From the NCBI GenBank assembly GCA_023374025.1, contig SIJG01000006.1:2169102-2233101 (forward strand): 64,000 nt of DNA. Reading direction: 5' to 3'. Position numbers and translations under genes: made by a program. The notes below the pieces were generated by a model, which ran no database searches, was not told the DNA's origin, and worked only from the letters and a program-made list of their open reading frames with translations. Origin of the DNA: Heterodera schachtii. Its lineage: Eukaryota; Nematoda; Chromadorea; Rhabditida; Heteroderidae. This document shows, in pieces, positions 56,762-64,000 of this stretch. Numbering within the stretch: position 1 is the stretch's first letter; every line of letters starts with the position of its first letter.

Positions 56762-58227
56762 TTACTTCATTTTGTAAAGCACTGGCCCATTCACAGCCAT
56801 CACAATGTTTGTCAAGCAGCTGAGCAAAAATGTTGTGACAGCTTTACTGGTCACAGACAATTGGAGTTGCGGAATGGTCAGCCGGGCAATGCTGGACAAT
56901 GTGTGCCCGGCAAGCTGAAGTGCCACCAAAAATGCCAATGCCTTCAGAATTCGACGAGTCCAAGCATCCGATGAATTATCTGACAATTTTTCAAATTTAA
57001 TTAAATAATTAATGGAAATTCCATGGTATCTTATTCGATTTCTAAGGATTGGTTAGAATTAACTCGAAAATTTCAAAATTTAATCCAGAACTTGAAAAAT
57101 CCCATTTGTTTTTGTCTCTGATAAAAAATTTTCCAAGTTTTTCTCCGAAAATTTATTTTAAAAAAATTCTTAAATATTTTTTATTCTATTCATTCGCTGT
57201 TTTTTAAATCCAATTTTTTATGAGAGCCTCCAAAAGGAATTTGCAAAAATTAATTAATTTTTTTAACAAATTATATTTTTGTTTATATAATTATTTAATT
57301 AATTTTATTTATTTAATTATTACTCGTATTTTGGGCATTCTGATTTCGCTGTAAAAGTATAATCCATATGAAAATGTAAATGGCAACGGTGGTGCCCGTG
57401 ATGAGTGTATTCAATGCATAATTCTGGTTGCTTGCCCAATCCCAAATGCACTCATGCGGAGCGCACATAACAGACCTTAAAATGAAAAAAGAATTTATAA
57501 TTAATTACTTTTCGACATTAGCAACTGATCTAGTACAAAATAATTTTTGAAGATTCTAATCCCACGTTGGGAAATTTGAGACTAGTGCATTTCGGCGCCG
57601 CCGTTTCGGCCCCAGCTCTTGTTTTTCCACTATAAATTTTTCTTTGTCAACCATACTAACAATCTTGGTATCATTCAAAAGCCCTTCATATGCTCTTAGC
57701 CTTACAAAAAGTGAAAAGATTTTCGTGCCTGTAAAATATTTATTAAAAAAAAATTCAAAAATTTTATAGTTTTTGCAATTTTCATGTATAACTTTTTTGT
57801 AATTTTATAATCGCGAAGTAATTAGCATAGAAAATTTTCTAATATTAACTTTTAATGATACGATGTTGTTAGATTTTCGACAATGAAAAAAGTTACAACC
57901 CAAAAATAAGGGGTGACGCAGAAACGGCGGCGCCGAAACGATACCGACCCGGAAAATTTTGGGTTTTTTTTGTTTTATTAAAAATTTATACTTTAATCAA
58001 ATTTTCTGAAAAAAAAAGAAATTTCCTCTTTTACTTCACTAAGTGCCTTATTTGTTTTTCAAAATTTGCTTCATTATTTAATTAATTCAATAATATTTTT
58101 ATACTTTTGTTCTGGTATGTTCAGCACTAAACGAAGAATTGCCTGAACAATGAAACCGGGAAATAACAACGAACTCAACAAAATGAGGAAAAACGAGTAG
58201 AGACGCGATGGTTTACGCATGGCATAC
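56762..58227 (-). CDS. Serpentine (7TM) receptor, 3' half, at least three exons
   Basis: Minus-strand exons are 58227-58105, 57475-57324 and 56979-56762, all GT-AG and phase-consistent (phases 2 and 1). The first contains a membrane segment after MRKPSRLYS (FFLILLSSLLFPGFIVQAI). The second has CAPHECIWDW, then TLITGTTVAIYIFIWIILL with a cytoplasmic QRNQNAQNTS. The third starts with SDAWTRRILKALAFLVALQL (membrane segment) and ends SCLTNIVMAVNGPVLYKMK, the last helix. The order, with a charged loop before the penultimate helix and N-x-P-V-L-Y near the end, fits nematode chemoreceptor-type GPCRs. The N-terminal helices are not found upstream, where repeats begin, so the gene is partial or has a long intron. 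Confidence 0.6.
57589..57938. mobile_element. TIR element with GC-rich ends in the receptor intron
   Basis: TTTCGGCGCCGCCGTTTC (57589-57606) and GAAACGGCGGCGCCGAAA (57921-57938) are perfect 18-bp inverted repeats in otherwise AT-rich DNA, 350 bp apart. No convincing target duplication was found, so the ends may lie slightly outside. There is no ORF. It sits between the first and second visible exons of the receptor gene. Confidence 0.6.
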
Positions 58228-58509
58228 CTTTAAAATTATACATCAATTAATCAAAAAATACATTGCACTTCAAATTTGTTTTTAAATTCATATAATTTTA
58301 ATTAAATGGTTTAAAAATTTCAAAATTAAAATATTTTTCTTTATCATAATTAAACAATAATTAAAATATTGTACGTTTATATAAATATTTAAAATACAAA
58401 ATTTGGCTAGTAGTATAAGGTGTAATTTACAGACGTCTGGACCCCTCCCCCCGCCCAAAAAATCACCCATTTTTACACCCAGAGTTTTAAGTGTCGAGAC
58501 CACCCAGAG

Positions 58510-59100
58510 TGATCCCAGGGGCCGGGGTCCATACCTATGAGAGGACTTAATTCAATTAATTTACCCGTAAGCAAGAGGACCCGAACCCAAGAGCCTAATC
58601 CAGAGCACAACCAACGGGCCAAGGATAGTGTTGTCAGAAAAAGGATAAATGTCTTATATGTGTGATTTAAAATCACTCAGTCCCAGGGGCCGGGGTCCAA
58701 ACCCATGAGAGGATTTAATTCAATTAATTTACCCGTAAGCAAGAGGACCCGAACCCAAGAGCCAAATCCAGAGCACAACCAACGGGCCAAGGATAGTGTT
58801 GACAGAAAAAGAATAAATATCTTATATGTGGGATTTAAAAGCACACCATGGTTTTTTGTCCCGGGTACCGGGGTCCATATACCCATGAGACAATTTAATT
58901 CGATTAATTCGACCACAAACAAAAGGGCCCGAACCAGAGAGTCGAATCCAAAACACTACCACTCGGGAAGCGGTACAGTTATCCGAAAAAGGACAAATGT
59001 CAGCTATGTATGATTAATTAAAAATAATTCGCCAAAACAACAGAAGCCCAGGGCTTTTGTCCCAGAGACCGGGGTCTAAACCCACGAGAGGATTCAATTA
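58510..59100 (-). repeat. tRNA-derived SINE-like tandem cluster
   Basis: There are three diverged units plus a partial one, with CCGGGGTC at 58522, 58690, 58868 and 59069. On the minus strand each full unit has TGGCCCGTTGG (A-box-like) and, 34 bases on, GGTTCGGGTCC (B-box). In the third unit the text CCCGAGTGGTAGTG then TGGTTCGGGCCC is even closer to a tRNA. The unit ends in GGACCCCGGYCYCTGGGAC. This is the structure of a tRNA-derived short interspersed element; the tandem arrangement is unusual. Confidence 0.5.
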
Positions 59101-59151
59101 ATTAATTCATCAAAAACCAATTCTTTTAATTTAAATTTAATCAATTGAAAT

Positions 59152-59740
59152 TTGGTGAAGGGACGGGGGTTGATGTGTAAAATGCACTCACATGGCGCGG
59201 GGGGAGAATTGCACTCACGGTGGAGGGAGGAGAAAAAAAGGGGAATGCACCCACAGGGAGAGAAAAAGGGGAGGGGAATGCACTCACGGCACGAGGGAAA
59301 GAAAGGAGAAAAGGGGAAAAGGAGGAAAAATAGGGAAAAGGGAGGAAAAAAAATCAGAGAAAAAAGTGGAAAAGAGGAAATAGGGAAAGAAAAAAGGGAA
59401 AAACGAGGAAAAAAATCAGAGAAAAAAAGTGGAAAAGAGAAAAGAGAAAGAAAAAGGGGAAAAGGGAGGAAAAAAGGAGAGGAAAAAAAGGAAAAAAAGG
59501 AGGAGAAAGGGAGAAAAAAAGGAAAAGAGGAAAAAGGGAGAAAAAAGGGAGAAAAGGAGGAAAAAGAGAAAAAAAAGTTGAAAAAATAGAGAAAAAAGAA
59601 ATAGAGGAAAAGCGAGAGAAAAAAAGAGAGGGGAAAAGGTAGAGAAAAGAGAAAAGTGTAGAAAAATAGGTAAAAAAAAGGAGAGAAAAGGAAAAAATGG
59701 GTGGAGGTGGGGAGAAAAAAACCCCAATGTTTGCACTCCC
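59152..59740 (+). repeat. Purine-only tract
   Basis: From about 59295 to 59705 the plus strand is almost exclusively A and G (AAAGG, GAGGAAAAA, GGGAGAAAAA units). It begins with four diverged repeats of GAATGCACTCACGG (59180-59290). Extreme strand asymmetry of this sort can form triplex (H-DNA). The Phe/Ser-rich and Lys/Glu-rich frames over it are compositional artefacts. Confidence 0.8.
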
Positions 59741-59849
59741 GACCCATGATTTTACCTCATGAAGCGCGCCAAATTGTCGCCAAAAAGAGATGAAATATTT
59801 TTGAGTCGAGCATAAATTAAAATAAAAACAAAGGGGTGATTGGCTATTG

Positions 59850-60520
59850 AATTAAAGGTAGTGGCGCGAGAAGTGAAGGGAGGAGAAGCAAAGGATTAGC
59901 GGACAAAATCGCAAGTGTTCGTTCGCTCAACACTCGGAGATTGATTTCGGAGATAAGAGGAGGAGGGGGGGGGAAGGCAGGCGAGAAGCAATGAGGGAAA
60001 TCTGCGCAATGTTTTGGGGGGGGGGAGAAGCTCCCATATTTGTCCGCGTAAAAAATCCGGAGATTCATTTCGGAGATAAAGATGAATTTTTAGCTGGGGG
60101 CGCGTGGAAGAGGGGACAGTGGGAAAAATCTGCGAAGCGCGGAGGGGGGGAGGGAAGAGGATAAGCAGAAGGGAGGCGAGAAGCAGCTGGGAAATCCTCT
60201 GAATGCCTGAGGGCAACTGCTCGCGCAAAAGTCGAAGATTGAAATCGGAGATTAGAATTATGCGGAGCAAAGGAGGGAGGGGAAATTGACATGAAATGAA
60301 GGGAATTGCGTGGGGAATGGTGGATAAAGGGACTAAGCTCGTGGGGGGGGGGGAGAAAGGGGGAACGTTTATCAAAGCCATGAAGTATGACCGGTTAATT
60401 AATTAAATGCATTGGAAGGGGTGGAAGGAAACAACGGGTAATCCGTGACGGCCTGGATGACGGGGCAGTCTCTCGCGCAAATTTTGGAGATTGTAATCGG
60501 AGATTAGGGTTAAGTGAAGA
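59850..60520 (+). repeat. G-rich diverged tandem repeat
   Basis: The motif CGGAGATT(G/C)ATTTCGGAGATAAGA or close variants occurs near 59935, 60056, 60232 and 60485. It is accompanied by GGGGGGGGAGAAG-type runs (59968, 60016, 60143, 60342) and by CTCGCGCAAAA (60217, 60472). The spacing is irregular, 120-250 bp. Several runs of three or more G close together give quadruplex potential. No gene is seen. Confidence 0.55.
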
Positions 60521-60606
60521 GCGAGAGAACAAGCAGTCGGGTCCAAGTGACACCTGACAAAGGACGGTTGGCGTTCAGTAGGAAAAGCTGAGAGAGGGAG
60601 GGGGTT

Positions 60607-61100
60607 TTGATTAATGAGCCATCAAATTATCGCATAATATGGGCAAACATTCTACAACAGGCTACTAGGATATGTCTAGACAATATGCCCGGAGGCGGAA
60701 AATGCGGGGTATTTAATGCGCGATTTGAACGCCAAAAAATCACATCTGACAACGACTCTGCCGGCCAATTGCCCAACATCAACAACTGACAAAACACTCC
60801 AACACATTGACAACATCAACAGCAGATCGTCAGCAAACAAACGACAACCTTGGGGCACAAAAATCAGTGAGAAAAGAAAAATTATTTAATTTTAAACATT
60901 TATTTCTTGGACAAAAAATTAAATATATTTTGACTTTTTTAGCTCCAAGACTTTGGTCAGTACAACATTGACTACTAAATACAAATCGTTCATCTGCTGT
61001 GGACAAGCGTGCCATATAAACGCCAACCACACAACAGACAGCGGTGAGGTAGAAAGAATAAGGGAAAATTTTAATTTTTAAACAAATTTTACTGTACATA
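60607..61100. other. Unassigned region with weak coding look
   Basis: Base composition between 60610 and 61050 is closer to coding DNA than the surroundings (for example the plus-strand frame MPGGGKCGVFNARFERQKIT and a minus-strand frame with FYLTAVCCVVGVYMARLST). No frame joins well across it and I cannot say which strand is used. It may be decayed exons. Confidence 0.2.
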
Positions 61101-61227
61101 AAAACCCTACATCTAAAATGTTTTTTAATTTTTAAAATTTCTTTTAAATTTCATTTAAATATTTGAATTTTTAAATTAATTTAAGTTCTTTTTCGGATTT
61201 TTTTTTCACTTTTGGTCATTTTTAATT

Positions 61228-62235
61228 CCCCAAAAGGCTGAAATTATGCCAATATTTCCCCATAATTTCGAAATTTTTTCTAATATTTGTCACTTTGACA
61301 CCCAAAAGGCTGAAATGCCAATATTCGTCAATATTTTGTTGTTTTAGATCCCCAAAAGGTTGAAATTATGCCAATAGTTCCCCATAATTTCGAAATTTTT
61401 TCTAATATTTGTCACTTTGACACCCAAAAGGCTGAAATTATGCCAATATTCGTCAATATTTTGTCGTTTTACATCCCCAAAAGGCTGAAATTATGCCAAT
61501 ATTTACCCATAATTTCGAAATTTTTTCTAATATTTGTCACTTTGACACCCAAAAGGCTGAAATTATGCCAATATTCGTCAATATTTTGTTGTTTTAGATC
61601 CCCAAAAGGTTGAAATTATGCCAATAGTTCCCCATAATTTCGAAATTTTTTCTAATATTTGTCACTTTGACACCCAAAAGGCTGAAATTATGCCAATATT
61701 CGTCAATATTTTGTCGTTTTACATCCCCAAAAGGCTGAAATTATGCCAATATTTCCCCATAATTTCGAAATTTTTTCTAATATTTGTCACTTTACATCCC
61801 CAAAAGGTTGAAATTATGCCAATATTCGTCAATATTTTGTCGTTTTACATCCCCAAAAGGCTAAATTCACCATTATTCCGAGTAAAAGCATACATTTTGC
61901 CCGGGTACGGTAGTGATGTCACCCAAGCCAAAATATATTGGTTTAGCCCTAAACCTATTGCAAGGGTGCAGACCATCTGAGCGCCTGACCAACGATTTTT
62001 TTTGCTTCATTTTTTATTTTACACTACCTAAGGCTGAAATTATGCCAATATTTGACATTATTTTTGTCATTTTAAACCCCAAAAGGTTGAAATTATACCA
62101 ATATTCGTACCATTACGAAAATTTTTTTTCTATATGTCTTTTAACACGCCCTAAACGTTGAAATTATGCCAATATTCGTCATCATTTTGAACTTTTTGTT
62201 AATATTTGTTCTTTTGAACCCCCTAAAGCCTGATT
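61228..62235 (+). repeat. Minisatellite, composite 126-bp unit
   Basis: A unit of CCCAAAAGGCTGAAATTATGCCAATA alternates between a 73-bp form (continuing TTTCCCCATAATTTCG and TTTGTCACTTTGACA) and a 53-bp form (continuing TTCGTCAATATTTTGTCG). Together they make 126 bp, repeated from 61349 to 61860 almost perfectly and with decay at both ends. An unrelated stretch of about 160 bp interrupts at 61865-62025. Because 126 is a multiple of three, frames stay open across several units. Confidence 0.85.
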
Positions 62236-62291
62236 GTCTTTTTATTTTTAATCCATATTTTAGACATTTCTTTTGCATCAAATCTAAAAGC

Positions 62292-63004
62292 ATGAGCGGA
62301 CTGAAACGCTTCCAACTCACATCTTCATCCAACAAACGACCCGCAGACGAATTTCCATCCCATCCAAAACAGCTGAGCGAAGTGGCGAAGTTCAATGCGC
62401 CGGGAATATTTTTTGTACGTGCAAAGGTGGCAGACCTGCAGTTTTCGTTGTATAAGGTTATTAATTTTGAAAATTTTTAATAATTTTTCTTTATTTGCAG
62501 GCCTGCCCGCTTAAATCCTCCGGCAGTGTGCCATGTAAGAAAAAGCTCGACGATGAGATGTTCTGCCGCGGATGTGACCATCGTGCCAACAGCCCACTCC
62601 AATGTCTCTTCTTGAGACTCGACCTTCAAGACTGCGAAGACCTTGAAATCAGCCAAAAAGTGACCGTCTTCTCCAACGTTGCAGAGGACTACCTGGCCAT
62701 GAGGGTCAATCAGTTTGCCGACATGGTCGAAAAGTGCTCCGAAAAATTGGAAGCTTTGCTTCAGTCAAAGTTGGGACAGACTTTGACCTTCAAACTCAAT
62801 CTGAAGGTTAGGAAATTTGTTTGTTTTTTTTGTTGACTCTGAGCCAGTTAAAATCATTAATTTAAGGCAAAGGGCGGCGGCGAGTTCACCACAATGGATT
62901 GGATTGCTGCGGCGATACTTGTGGACAAAAAGAATGAAGCGGACAACGAAGATGGAGAAATCATCGAACTTGACATTGGGAAGAAGCGTGCCAAAAAGAA
63001 CTGA
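62292..63004 (+). CDS. RPA-like single-stranded-DNA-binding protein (OB fold with zinc ribbon)
   Basis: Exons are 62292-62456, 62501-62806 and 62867-63004, all phase 0, giving 202 aa. An N-terminal tail starts MSGLKRFQLTSSSNKRPADE. The zinc ribbon has four cysteines at 57, 67, 77 and 80 (ACPLK, PCKK, FCRGCDH). Then come DLQDCEDLEISQKVTVFSNV (as in the TCFQESAE region of the large RPA subunit) and LGQTLTFKLNLK. A basic tail ends KKRAKKN. It resembles only the C-terminal DNA-binding domain of RPA1, not the full 600-residue subunit. Stand-alone RPA domains occur in mobile elements (for instance Helitrons) and in expanded nematode families. Codon use is GC-richer than in the left part of the window. 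The likely role is ssDNA binding in the nucleus, or serving an element. Confidence 0.65.
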
Positions 63005-63166
63005 TTTCGGCCGTTATTGGGCCGAAGCCAATGTTGATTAACTGTTGCATAGGAATAAAATTTGAAGAAAAATTTTTTTTAATTTGATCAAACTGTTTCG
63101 CCAAACAATTATTTTTGCATTTAATCACTCTTTTCATTGAAAAAGAACACCCCAACAGCCTCAACA

Positions 63167-64000
63167 ATGAAACGAACGGGAGACGAACCATCAACCTCAT
63201 CATCAGCTACCCTTGAGGACTACACCACAGCGGCGGCGGCGGCCTCTTCCTCGCCTACAATCCCCATTTCTGATGGAGTTGCGAAACGACAACGCCGCCA
63301 AAGTTGGGATTTTAAAAGCATGGCCCATTTTGAGGACCATCATCTGCGTCAACAGCAGCAGAAGCAGGAGTCTCAGGCCATTCCAATGGTTGGACAAGGA
63401 CGCGCTCATCAGCAGGTGGAGGATGGCGTGGAAAGCGATGAAGAAGCTGACAATGCCGAAGATCACAAGGAGCTGACGAGAACCCTTTGTTTGAACAGCT
63501 ACAGTACTATGTGCACCGGGTGGAGCGCTTTGCGCTTCATCGACATGTGACCGAATTTGTACTCAACGGACAACATGACGAGCCGGAGGAGGCACTTCTC
63601 AGTGCATTCGAGCATATAATAGGACAAGCGATACGTAACGCAGAGGCGGGTTCAGAGCAGGATCGAGGTAGCACAGCTGGTCCTCGGCGACGCGTACTTA
63701 AACTAGGCGTTATGCTAAATGGAAAAGGTATTTTCTAAATGGATTTGTAAACTGATTTAGTCCGTATGTATAGGACTGAGCGACCCAATTGTTTTGCCGG
63801 TTCGTCCACCTGAGCAAAACACTGCTGAGGTGCTGATGGCCGAACTTGACAAGTTGGGACAATCAGACGGTGACGAGGATGTGCATGGCGGTGGGATGAG
63901 CAAACGCTCGCTCTTGCTCAGTGAGCCAATAGAAATTGTTGTCACATGCATTGCGCCTCCTGTTGGCGCAGCACCAGCGCTTCCACCCATACCAACATTG
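63167..64000 (+). CDS. Unidentified protein, N-terminal part; possible polymerase-type element protein
   Basis: Begins MKRTGDEPSTSSSATLEDYT, with low-complexity Ala, Ser and Gln stretches to about residue 100. Coding then continues in another frame, from DENPLFEQLQYYVHRVERFA, so one base is missing or extra near 63466-63480. GVMLNGKG joins through a 46-bp intron (63728-63773, GT-AG, phase 1) to LSDPIVLPVRPPEQNTAEVL, and the text runs on to the edge (IEIVVTCIAPPVGAAP). This middle part faintly recalls the region ahead of the polymerase domain in virus- or Maverick-type B-family DNA polymerases. That link is from general impression and unproven. A host gene is equally possible. Confidence 0.35.

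Noticed and set aside
58510..59013. Frames on both strands over the 58.5-59.0 kb repeats with GSWVRVLLLTGKLIEL-like text
   Set aside because: The repeated text follows the SINE-like unit; unit lengths differ (168, 178, 201) and the frames shift between them.
59094..59747. 217-codon minus-strand frame rich in Phe, Ser and Leu, and the plus-strand Lys/Glu/Gly frame opposite it
   Set aside because: Both are translations of the polypurine tract. Composition alone keeps them open, and no domain or splice signal supports them.
61368..61980. Open frames of 81 and 120 codons over the minisatellite
   Set aside because: They arise because the repeat period is a multiple of three. No start context, no decay pattern of coding sequence.
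61228..62235. CRISPR array
   Set aside because: Direct repeats are present, but the spacers are repeats too, the genome is eukaryotic and there are no cas genes.

Overview
The window is eukaryotic, AT-rich and intron-rich, and most likely comes from a nematode. The exons that can be recognised are a UDP-glycosyltransferase, a 7TM chemoreceptor-like protein, an RPA-like OB-fold protein and several families of secreted pioneer proteins. Short AT-rich introns and dense non-autonomous DNA transposons fit the same picture. A plant-parasitic tylenchid such as a root-knot nematode is a reasonable guess, because of the secreted, effector-like gene families, but this is inference and nothing in the sequence proves it.

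Layout. 1-35.4 kb is a mosaic of segmental duplications. A roughly 9.7 kb unit occurs almost intact twice (B, about 4.48-14.34 kb; D, about 25.76-35.39 kb) and in two shorter versions (A, 0.7-4.06 kb; C, 19.7-24.6 kb). Each unit holds a minus-strand, six-exon secreted pioneer gene; only the C copy is intact (483 aa, all splice phases consistent). B and D also hold a plus-strand gene for a signal peptide followed by four helix-turn-helix (HTH) repeats. Between B and C lies a separate 2.5 kb tandem duplication. Two TIR transposons with clean 8-bp target duplications sit at the same place in the copies, so they inserted before the duplications.

35.8-40.7 kb is a nine-exon UDP-glycosyltransferase gene with one extra base in exon 8, inside the sugar-donor signature. 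41.1-43.2 kb is a cluster of three TIR elements, two Mutator-like and one hAT-like, next to an HTH-family remnant. 44.7-55.5 kb holds the intact HTH-family gene (364 aa), two broken copies and one remnant. It also holds a small secreted acidic gene pair and two identical tRNA-Asp genes, one of them within a local duplication. 56.8-58.2 kb is the 3' half of a serpentine receptor gene. 58.5-62.2 kb is repeat country: a tRNA-derived SINE-like cluster, a purine-only tract, G-rich repeats and a 126-bp tandem array. 62.3-64 kb has an RPA-like single-stranded-DNA-binding protein gene and, at the edge, the start of another gene that may belong to a large mobile or viral-type element.

The most interesting system is the family of secreted proteins built from tandem transposase-type HTH repeats behind a signal peptide and an invariant SFDEIFGQR block. 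There are at least five recognisable genes and four remnants. An export signal on a DNA-binding-like repeat protein, expanded by duplication, is unusual and suggests exported nucleus-acting proteins. That role is inference.
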